Source: Dehalococcoidia bacterium (GTDB lineage: Bacteria; Chloroflexota; Dehalococcoidia; Bin125). Taken from it: 17,312 nucleotides of DNA. Position 1 is the first letter of the stretch, and every line of letters starts with the position of its first letter. The notes beneath the pieces were generated by a model. The model worked only from the letters and a program-made list of their open reading frames with translations. It searched no databases and was not told the origin of the DNA. Positions 1-6,060 of the stretch are shown here, one piece after another. The stretch covers positions 1 through 17,312 of the forward strand of contig RKRS01000040.1 of NCBI GenBank assembly GCA_007571275.1, written 5' to 3'. The translations under genes were made by a program, and so were the position numbers.

Positions 1-923
1 GCTGCGGCGAGATACATCATCCGACCGGTGCGGATGTCGATCTCGTTATCGACGATCATCCACTGGATCGCCTGTCGTGAGGCGAGCGCCGCGCCGAACG
101 TTTCACGTTGCTGCGAGTAGGAAATCGCCATTTCTTGCGCAGCGACCGCGATCCCGATGCAGGTCGCCGAATAGGGAATTCGCTGTCGCGTCAGATTGGC
201 GTTGGCCAGCGAGAAGCCGCCGCCCTCTTCGCCGACCAGGTTGGCCGCCGGCACACGAACATCATCGAACGACAGCTCGGTGCCGTAGTTGGCGGAGCGC
301 AACGTATGCACGACGCGTCGGACTTCAAAGCCGGGTGAATCGGTATCGACCAGAAACGCCGAAATGCCGCGCCGCCCTTTGTCCGGATCAGTCCGCGCAA
401 ACACCAGTCCGAAGTCGGCCCGATCGGCGCCTGAGCTGAACAGCTTCGATCCATTCAAAATCCAGTCGTCGCCATCCTTGACGGCGCGAGTTTGAATGGC
501 GCGCGCCGGGTCAGAGCCACCCGACGGTTCGGTCAGGCCGAAGAATGCTCGCTTCTCTCCGCGCAGCATGGGGTAGAGATAGCGCTCTTTCTGATCGTCC
601 GAGGCGACGTAGAGCTGCGCCAACCCAGCCGACCCGAATGCGCCGTAGCAAGGTAGATAGAGCCCGGCCCGATGCTGCGACATCTCCTCCGCGACCAGCC
701 CGCGCGTGGTCAGTTCCAGACCTGGACCGCCATAGTCCTCGGGCACGTCGATGTGATACAAGCCCATCTGCTGGACAATGCCCTTGAGCCGATCCAGCTC
801 GCCCGGCGGCAACTCAACGGCGTCGGGATCAAGATCGCGCTCCAACGGCTGCACTTCCTCGCGCACGAACCGCTTCACCGCCTGCGTGATCATGCGCTGT
901 TCTTCTGTCATCAAAACGTCCAC
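1..923 (-). CDS. Acyl-CoA dehydrogenase, C-terminus cut by window edge
   Basis: Flavoprotein of the acyl-CoA dehydrogenase family, expected to oxidise an acyl-CoA to the 2,3-enoyl-CoA with FAD and pass electrons to ETF; the substrate is not predictable. Only 307 codons lie in the window of a usual 380 or so. The N-terminal helical domain opens with the family-typical TEEQRMI (residues 6-12). The beta domain has FFGLTEPSGGSDP (127-139), the flavin/substrate loop, and WILNGSKLFSSGA (154-166). The C-terminal domain starts with QQRETFG (271-277). The catalytic glutamate region would lie beyond the left edge, so activity cannot be judged. I chose GTG at 923 because GAGAGGAG sits 6 nt upstream; an ATG lies in frame at 911. 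It is the last gene of the minus-strand CoA block, after two CoA transferases and a hairpin-rich gap. Confidence 0.93.
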   Translation of the reverse strand, partial: MDVLMTEEQRMITQAVKRFVREEVQPLERDLDPDAVELPPGELDRLKGIVQQMGLYHIDVPEDYGGPGLELTTRGLVAEEMSQHRAGLYLPCYGAFGSAGLAQLYVASDDQKERYLYPMLRGEKRAFFGLTEPSGGSDPARAIQTRAVKDGDDWILNGSKLFSSGADRADFGLVFARTDPDKGRRGISAFLVDTDSPGFEVRRVVHTLRSANYGTELSFDDVRVPAANLVGEEGGGFSLANANLTRQRIPYSATCIGIAVAAQEMAISYSQQRETFGAALASRQAIQWMIVDNEIDIRTGRMMYLAA

Positions 924-990
924 AGCACGCTCCTCTCAAGAAAAAGCTAACCGCTTCCCCGATTGGGTGGCGAGGGGATCGAAACGTGGC

Positions 991-1226
991 CCGCTTCCTC
1001 CTCTGGGGGAAGTTGTCGCGGAGCGACTGAAGGGGGCTTCCCCGCAATCACGCTCATGCTCTGAGCCCCCTTCAGCCTTCGGCAGCTTCCCCCAGAGGGG
1101 GAAGCGGAGGGATTAGATCACGCGCTTCCCCCGTTTGTGGGAAGCGGATGGATCGGATCGTGCAACTTCCCCCTCTCTGAGAAAGGGCGAGGAATTGGAT
1201 CATGCGCTCCCGCCATTTCGGGGAGC
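991..1226. repeat. Cluster of palindromic hairpin repeats, including a ~48-nt inverted repeat
   Basis: The gap between the acyl-CoA dehydrogenase and the GIY-YIG gene is filled with degenerate palindromes. Arms 991-1038 and 1064-1110 are imperfect reverse complements around a 25-nt loop (shared core CTGAAGGGGGCT and CTCTGGGGGAAG). Inside the right arm, CTTCCCCCAGAGGGGGAAG at 1086-1104 is a perfect 8-bp stem. Similar shorter hairpins follow at 1125-1144, 1166-1191 (imperfect) and 1206-1226. Related spacers of the form GGATyrGATCryGC begin near 1110, 1150 and 1192, so the last three units repeat every 40 or so bp. The final hairpin lies inside the 3' end of the GIY-YIG gene. This resembles REP/MITE-like intergenic palindromes. 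There is no T-run, so it is not a classical intrinsic terminator, though it could stabilise mRNA ends. Confidence 0.75.
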
Positions 1227-1601
1227 CGTTCCGATCTGCTGCGAGCGGCGCAGACGACCCAGCTGCGGCGTGTCGCGCCAGTCGCCGGCCGGGTGAGCCG
1301 GAGGCCATTCGACTCCTTCGTCGCGCTGATACTGCATCAGCATCTCCAGCCGCTTGGTCGTGTACTGCTGGTTCGCCTCCCAGCGGAACTGCGCCGCCCG
1401 CTCGCGTAGCACCGGATTCGGATCATCGCCGCCGAAGTGCAACGCAATCCGGGTGCGCAGACCGAACGGCTCGCGTCCACCGGCCTGTCCGATGTAGAGC
1501 AACACGCCATCCGCATCGGCGATCTCATACACGCCGACCACAGCAGGGATGGCGCGAATCGACTCTGCGCTCGGTTGCGTCCATGGCTTCCGAATCGGCA
1601 T
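1200..1601 (-). CDS. Small GIY-YIG nuclease-like protein
   Basis: A 133-residue protein with a degenerate GIY-YIG signature: GVYEI (residues 23-27, replacing GIY) and LLYIGQAG (34-41), followed by the arginine-rich stretch FGLRTRI (46-52). The later FRWEANQQY (72-80) and RLEMLMQY (84-91) hold candidate acidic residues. The family includes nucleases acting on DNA ends or junctions, but small stand-alone members often have unknown roles; nuclease activity is inferred only from the fold signature. ATG 1601 has AGGAGG 5 nt upstream, so I preferred it to the in-frame TTG at 1604, which is too close to the ribosome-binding site. The last codons (RNGGSA) are encoded by a hairpin of the neighbouring repeat cluster, so the C-terminus may have been altered by repeat insertion. 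Confidence 0.7.
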   Translation of the reverse strand: MPIRKPWTQPSAESIRAIPAVVGVYEIADADGVLLYIGQAGGREPFGLRTRIALHFGGDDPNPVLRERAAQFRWEANQQYTTKRLEMLMQYQRDEGVEWPPAHPAGDWRDTPQLGRLRRSQQIGTAPRNGGSA

Positions 1602-1649
1602 CAACGCCTCCTCTCAACGACTCACGTTATCGCAGCCGCCAGTCGTCCC

Positions 1650-1754
1650 CTATTGATCTACAAGGTCGGTCAGCGCCTGGATGAAGGCATCCGGATCAGT
1701 CGGGATCGCGAAACAGACCGCGCCGCCCCAGGATCGGCAGACAACAACTGCTAA
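1650..1754 (-). pseudogene. Possible C-terminal gene remnant
   Basis: Downstream of the first CoA transferase, a second frame reads a plausible protein C-terminus ending at TAG 1652-1650: the last part is VCFAIPTDPDAFIQALTDL followed by VDQ. Pattern and composition resemble the end of a folded protein (a DPDAF-type turn into a final helix, as in some bacterial PH-like or DUF domains). No start codon or upstream coding exists in this frame, because the CoA transferase occupies the adjoining bases in another frame. I read it as the tail of a gene truncated when the CoA transferase was joined here. Chance cannot be excluded over 35 codons. Confidence 0.3.
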
Positions 1755-3037
1755 CGCTCCCTGAGACGGTCGCTGGCCGCTCCCGACTCCAGCAAATGAG
1801 CGATCCGCTCTTCTGAGTAGCCCAGCATCTCGCGTAGCACCGGGACGGTATCGGCGGCGAAGAGCGGCGAGGCGTTCTTGGGCGGCGCTGGCGTCTCGGA
1901 CAATCGGAACGCCGCCTGCGGCGCTGGCGACAGCCCCACCTGCGGATGCTGCAGCCCGCCGACTGACTGCCGCGCCAACACCTGCTCGTCGCGCAATAGC
2001 GTCCGTGCGCCCATGACCGGCGACGCAGGGGCGCCAGCCTCCTGTAGACGCTCAGACAGAGCGAATGGATTGAACTTTTGCGTCCAATCGCGCAAGCGTT
2101 GGTCGAGAATTGCGCGATGTCGCCAGCGACGCAACCCGGTCGCAAACCGTCGATCAGATCTCACCGATTCGTCTTGCCAGACCGTGAGCAGCGCCTGCCA
2201 CTCGTCGTCGTTGCGGCAGGCAATGGCGATCCAGGAATCCGCGTCGCCCAGCGCCGGCTGTGTTGGATAGACGCCGTGTGGCGCGGCGGAGGAATGCTCA
2301 TTGCCAATCCGTGTCGGCTCACGACCCGAAAGCTGCTGCCCCACCATCGCCTCGCCGATCAGCTGTAGCTCGCCTTCGAGCATCGCCAACTCGACAGTCT
2401 GACCAGCGACTTGGCAACGTGAGATCAGCGCCGCTACGGTCGCGACCGCAGCGTGCAAGCCGGCGTTCTGATCGCAGTAGAAGTTGCCTGGTTTCAGCGG
2501 CGATCCATCGGTGTATCCCGTCAGCCACGAGAGTCCACTCATCGCGTCGATGCCGGGTCCGTAGGAGATGCGATCACGCCATGGACCAGACTTACCGAAG
2601 GCGGGCATCGCGACGTAGATGATCTGTGGATTGCGTTCGCTCAGGACATCCCACTCGAGTCCGAAGTTGCCCATCACTCGCGGTGAGTAGTTCTCCAACA
2701 CGACATCAGCATGCTCGACCAGATCGAGGAAGACGGCACGGCCTTCTTCGTGCGTCAGATTGAGCGCAACTGAGCGCTTGCTATTGGCCAGCTCATTGAG
2801 CCGCGCCTCTCGATTCCAGGGTTCGTCTGGGACTTCGCCTCGATGGGGCAGGGCCGAGGCCGGCTGACGCGGTCTGGCCCACGGCGTCTCGATCCTCAAC
2901 ACTTCCGCGCCGAGCGCGCCCAGCAATAGCGCGGCTACTGGACCGGCTACCGCCGTGGTCAGGTCGAGCACACGAATGCCTGTGAGCGGTCTACGTGGCG
3001 AGTCTGGGTAAGGGATCAGCTGAGACTCAGGCGACAC
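1751..3037 (-). CDS. CaiB/BaiF type III CoA transferase, subunit with catalytic Asp
   Basis: A 428-residue family III CoA transferase, which moves CoA between carboxylic acids through an aspartyl-CoA intermediate. The N-terminal Rossmann part has IRVLDLTTAVAGPVAALLLG (residues 21-40) and LGAEVLRIE (42-50); NSKRSVALNL (85-94) and VVLENYSPRVM (112-122) are typical of the family. The catalytic aspartate is probably D164 in SYGPGIDAMSGL (158-169). Length is normal. The open frame extends upstream into the neighbouring gene, but GTG 3037 has GGAGG 7 nt before it and starts within an 11-nt overlap with the upstream CoA transferase stop (3029-3027), so I placed the start there. Overlap and similar size suggest the two are translated together and may form a heterodimer, as in BbsEF of toluene degradation or SmtAB of Chloroflexus; the substrate is unknown. 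Confidence 0.88.
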   Translation of the reverse strand: MSPESQLIPYPDSPRRPLTGIRVLDLTTAVAGPVAALLLGALGAEVLRIETPWARPRQPASALPHRGEVPDEPWNREARLNELANSKRSVALNLTHEEGRAVFLDLVEHADVVLENYSPRVMGNFGLEWDVLSERNPQIIYVAMPAFGKSGPWRDRISYGPGIDAMSGLSWLTGYTDGSPLKPGNFYCDQNAGLHAAVATVAALISRCQVAGQTVELAMLEGELQLIGEAMVGQQLSGREPTRIGNEHSSAAPHGVYPTQPALGDADSWIAIACRNDDEWQALLTVWQDESVRSDRRFATGLRRWRHRAILDQRLRDWTQKFNPFALSERLQEAGAPASPVMGARTLLRDEQVLARQSVGGLQHPQVGLSPAPQAAFRLSETPAPPKNASPLFAADTVPVLREMLGYSEERIAHLLESGAASDRLRER

Positions 3038-4229
3038 CAGCTCGCCTCCATCGCACTCGCTCGGCGGGCGTCCCCAATCGACCATTGTCCTGACCCAACC
3101 CTGGCGCGGAACCATCAATCCATCTCGTACGGCCGAATCGCACAGCCGGCCCTGGCGCCTGGTACTCGCCGTCGCGTGGATGCGGCGTCGATTGCCAAAA
3201 GCCCCGCGACTCGTGATGACCGTCGGCATCGGCGACGACCTCCGACGGCGCTAACACCTCCGTGAAGGGGATACGTAGCTCCTGCGCCCGTTTCACGACC
3301 TCTCGTCGCGGCGTACGCATCAGCATGGGGGCCATCAGCTCATCCACCTCGTCGGCGTGACCCATCAGCGTGGACAACAAACCCGCTTCTGCCAGGCGTG
3401 GCTGTTCGAACAACACTGCCATCGCCTCGGGATAGCGATTATTGCAATGCGCGTGGATCCAACCATCCATGCAGGGTCGAATCGTCGACGGATACAGGTG
3501 GCCTGGCCCGAAGCCAACCAGTCGCGCGCCGTTGCGAAGTGGCTCGGAGTCAGAGAACCAGGCGTGTTGGTAGCCGCCGCCGAGCAGAAACGCCAGCGCT
3601 TCGTAGATCGCCGTGTCAACATGCTGTCCGCCAGCGTTGGCGTACAGCGCCGAAAGCACACCCAGCGCCGCGTGCAATCCCGCCTGCAGATGTCCCTGCT
3701 CTCCCCATGCCTTGATGGGCTCGCGATCTGGCTCGCCACCGATTCGCAGGTAGCCACCAGCTGCATACAGCGTCAGCTCCGAGCCGAGCCATTGCGACTT
3801 GGGGCCTTGAGTCCCATAGGGGGAAATGGTGCAGACATGAAGTTGGCCATGTCGTGAACGGAAACCGTCCGGGTCGATACCGTTTGCTGACCATCGTCGG
3901 CGATCAATATCGATGATCAGAACGTCAGTATCCCCGAGTAGCTGATCCAGCAGCCGTTGGCCTGCTCTCGATTCGAGCCTGAGCCTGAGTGATCCCTTGC
4001 GACGATTCAGGTGCAGGTGCGTTGCGCCACCCTCGATGTCCGGCGTGTCATCTCGAAACGGTCCGCTCCGCCTGATCGGAGAGCCGGTATGTGGCTCGAG
4101 CATCGTGACCGCGGCGCCCATCCCGGCCAGCAAGCGGCCGCAGTACGCGCCAGCCGACGTCTCCGATAGCTCGACGACGCTGACGCCGTCCAACGGCCCC
4201 GGCGCTATCTCTGGGTCTCGCTCAGTCAC
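3027..4229 (-). CDS. CaiB/BaiF type III CoA transferase, partner subunit lacking the Asp
   Basis: A 400-residue paralogue of the adjacent CoA transferase. It has the N-terminal motif VSVVELSETSAGAYCGRLLA (residues 16-35) and MGAAVTMLEP (37-46), then NRRKGSLRL (75-83). At the catalytic aspartate position it reads GSELTLYAAGGYL (149-161), so Glu151 stands where the nucleophilic Asp is expected. This may be a supporting subunit of a heterodimer, or the alignment may place the residue differently. The start is GTG 4229; the Shine-Dalgarno is poor and no other start lies between it and an in-frame TAA at 4259-4257. It is the first gene of the minus-strand CoA block and is divergent from the HIBADH-like gene across 74 bp, where both promoters must lie. 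Confidence 0.83.
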   Translation of the reverse strand: MTERDPEIAPGPLDGVSVVELSETSAGAYCGRLLAGMGAAVTMLEPHTGSPIRRSGPFRDDTPDIEGGATHLHLNRRKGSLRLRLESRAGQRLLDQLLGDTDVLIIDIDRRRWSANGIDPDGFRSRHGQLHVCTISPYGTQGPKSQWLGSELTLYAAGGYLRIGGEPDREPIKAWGEQGHLQAGLHAALGVLSALYANAGGQHVDTAIYEALAFLLGGGYQHAWFSDSEPLRNGARLVGFGPGHLYPSTIRPCMDGWIHAHCNNRYPEAMAVLFEQPRLAEAGLLSTLMGHADEVDELMAPMLMRTPRREVVKRAQELRIPFTEVLAPSEVVADADGHHESRGFWQSTPHPRDGEYQAPGPAVRFGRTRWIDGSAPGLGQDNGRLGTPAERVRWRRAGVA

Positions 4230-4303
4230 CGAGGCAGGATAACCGCCGCCTCCGCGTTACCCTGCGCCTCAAGGATGTGAGAGCAGCAAACCAGGAGAGC
4301 GAC
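4230..4303. promoter_or_regulatory. Divergent intergenic region, promoters expected
   Basis: This 74-bp gap separates the outward-reading CoA transferase and HIBADH-like genes, so it should hold both promoters. I see no convincing -35/-10 pair on either strand. The only clear signal is the Shine-Dalgarno AGGAG at about 4292-4296 serving ATG 4304. The assignment rests on gene orientation alone. Confidence 0.35.
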
Positions 4304-5182
4304 ATGTCAGACGTTGGCTTCATCGGTGTGGGCAATATCGGCAATCCCATGTGCGCGAACGTGATCAAGGGCGGACACCGCGTCGTCGTCCACGACCTGG
4401 TCGAGGAACACGCGGCCAACCTGATCGATCTGGGCGCGATCTGGGCGGGGTCGCCGGCCGAGGTCGCCGCGCAGAGCGAAGTCGTGCTCACCTCACTGCC
4501 TGGCCCGCCCGAGGTCGCTGCAGTGCTACGCGGCGACAACGGCATCCTCGATGGCGCAGAACCGGGACTGGTCTGCTTCGATCTCTCGACCAACCTTCCA
4601 TCGACGGTCAAACTGCTGGCCGAACGCGCGGCCGAACAGGGCGTTACCTTCCTCGATTCACCTGTATCCAACGGTGTGCAGGGCGCGATTGACGCCACGC
4701 TCGCCGTGATGGTCGGCGGCGACCAGGCCGCCTTCGACAAGTACAAGCCGGTCCTCGAGTGCATCGGCAACAACGTCTTCCACATGGGCGAGCTGGGCAT
4801 GGGCGCACTGGCCAAGATCATCAACAACATGGTCGGGATCACGTCGATGCAGGTGTTGATCGAGGGCACCGTGATCGCCGAAGCGGCCGGACTCGACCCG
4901 CAACGCGCCTACGAAGTGATGTCGGTCGCCTCAGCGCAACACTATGTGCGCAACATGCCTGTCTTGCTCGAGCGCAATTTCGACGACCCGTCCTTCTTCC
5001 TCAAGTGGGCGGCCAAAGACGTATCGCTCGCGGTCCAGGTCGCCCGCGAGACCGGCATTCCCTCGCCAATTGCTTCTGCTGCTTCCGATACGCTCAATCG
5101 GGCCAAGAACCGCGGGCACGGGATGAAATCGGTAATGGCCACCTTGCTCTCGGCGGAAGAAGACGCGGGCGTTGCTCAATAG
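4304..5182 (+). CDS. 3-hydroxyisobutyrate dehydrogenase family NAD(P)-dependent oxidoreductase
   Basis: A 292-residue beta-hydroxyacid dehydrogenase, the family that oxidises 3-hydroxyisobutyrate, tartronate semialdehyde and related acids (or reduces the semialdehydes). The N-terminal dinucleotide site is GFIGVGNIGNPMCANVI (residues 5-21), then HD 30-31 at the end of the second strand. The substrate loop is FLDSPVSNGVQGA (117-129), where S-x-G normally contacts the carboxylate. The catalytic lysine is K171 in GALAKIINNM (167-176). Length is full. I chose ATG 4304, with AGGAG about 7 nt upstream, rather than an in-frame ATG nine codons earlier that would remove the family-typical short N-terminus. 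It is divergent from the CoA transferase pair and may supply or consume a hydroxy-acid linked to them. The exact substrate is not readable. Confidence 0.92.
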   Translation: MSDVGFIGVGNIGNPMCANVIKGGHRVVVHDLVEEHAANLIDLGAIWAGSPAEVAAQSEVVLTSLPGPPEVAAVLRGDNGILDGAEPGLVCFDLSTNLPSTVKLLAERAAEQGVTFLDSPVSNGVQGAIDATLAVMVGGDQAAFDKYKPVLECIGNNVFHMGELGMGALAKIINNMVGITSMQVLIEGTVIAEAAGLDPQRAYEVMSVASAQHYVRNMPVLLERNFDDPSFFLKWAAKDVSLAVQVARETGIPSPIASAASDTLNRAKNRGHGMKSVMATLLSAEEDAGVAQ

Positions 5183-5220
5183 ACGCTGTCTCAAGATCAA
5201 ACTTGGAGTAGGCTAGCCCT

Positions 5221-6060
5221 ATGTCGATCGCAACCGGAACCATCGGCGCTGGACAGTCCACCGCGAGACGCGTCGTCTTCCTCCATGCTGCGTCGTTCGT
5301 ACTCGGCTTCAGCGTGGTCTTCGTCGCTCTGGGCGCACTGCTCGGCGCGTTGGGTTCGGCGTTTCAGAACGAACTGATCTGGTTCCAGCGGGTTGCGGGG
5401 GTGCTGCTGGTGATCCTTGGCCTGCACCTCGCCGAGGTGATCACCATTCCCCTGCTCTACCGAAGCTTCCAGGTTGGCGGACCGGGCGGTTCTTCGTCGG
5501 CCGCGCCCGCCGCTGGGTCGTCTCGAGTCCGCGCAGCTGCCGACTACGGTCGCTCGGTCGTGGTCGGCGTGGCGTTCTCGGTCGGCTGGACGCCCTGCGT
5601 GGGACCAATCCTGGCGGGCATTCTCGTGCTCGCGCTGGACTCCGCCTCACTGCTCCAGGCCATCGTGTTGCTCATCTGCTATGCGGCCGGGTTGGGAATA
5701 CCCTTCCTGATTGTCGGCGCCACCTTTGGCGCATCGACACAGTTCCTGCGCAAACTGAACCGCTGGATGCCTCTGATCGGCGTGATCTCGGGCGTGCTGC
5801 TAGTGTTCGTCGGTATGTTGATCGCCCTCGACCGCGTCGTCGTCCTCAACGAGGCGCTGGGCAGCTTCGGTGTCGACGTCCTGGCCGGGTCGGACGGTTC
5901 CTCAACCGAGATGCTCGATCTCAACGCCGGCTCCGCCGCGATTGCGTTCGCTGGCGGCTTCGTCAGCTTCATCAGTCCTTGCGTGCTGCCGCTTGTGCCG
6001 ATCTATCTGGGTCACCTCGCAGGAATCGGCTCTGAGCACACCATTCGCTCCTCAGCCTAG
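5221..6060 (+). CDS. CcdA-family thiol-disulfide membrane protein, apparently circularly permuted
   Basis: A 279-residue polytopic membrane protein of the CcdA/DsbD family, which carries electrons across the membrane to periplasmic thioredoxin-like proteins for cytochrome c maturation. It is out of the usual order. The protein starts with what is normally helix 2 (VVFLHAASFVLGFSVVFVAL, residues 18-37), followed by VAGVLLVILGLHL (58-70), SVGWTPCVGPILAG (120-133), a helix near 145-165 and GVISGVLLVFVGML (187-200). The normal first helix with the hallmark FVSFISPCVLPLVPIYLG (247-264) comes last. Both redox cysteines are present (C126, C254). An in-frame TAG nine bases upstream of ATG 5221 excludes an N-terminal extension carrying a first copy. 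A linker (about 203-238) joins old C- and N-termini. Its TAG overlaps the stop of the convergent antiporter gene. The Shine-Dalgarno is weak (GGAG about 12 nt upstream). Confidence 0.85.
   Translation: MSIATGTIGAGQSTARRVVFLHAASFVLGFSVVFVALGALLGALGSAFQNELIWFQRVAGVLLVILGLHLAEVITIPLLYRSFQVGGPGGSSSAAPAAGSSRVRAAADYGRSVVVGVAFSVGWTPCVGPILAGILVLALDSASLLQAIVLLICYAAGLGIPFLIVGATFGASTQFLRKLNRWMPLIGVISGVLLVFVGMLIALDRVVVLNEALGSFGVDVLAGSDGSSTEMLDLNAGSAAIAFAGGFVSFISPCVLPLVPIYLGHLAGIGSEHTIRSSA

Noticed and set aside
880..930. Apparent one-base frameshift near the start of the acyl-CoA dehydrogenase
   Set aside because: A careful recount shows one continuous frame from GTG 923 through the TEEQRMI motif; the impression came from miscounting a short T-run.
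991..1226. CRISPR array
   Set aside because: The units are palindromes of varying sequence with similar rather than unique spacers, and no cas gene is present.
1696..2145. 149-codon minus-strand frame overlapping the CoA transferase end
   Set aside because: It is an arginine/serine-rich shadow in another frame of the CoA transferase gene.
3038..3229. N-terminal extension of the downstream CoA transferase
   Set aside because: The extra 64 codons overlap the upstream CoA transferase and have no family similarity; GTG 3037 has a good Shine-Dalgarno.
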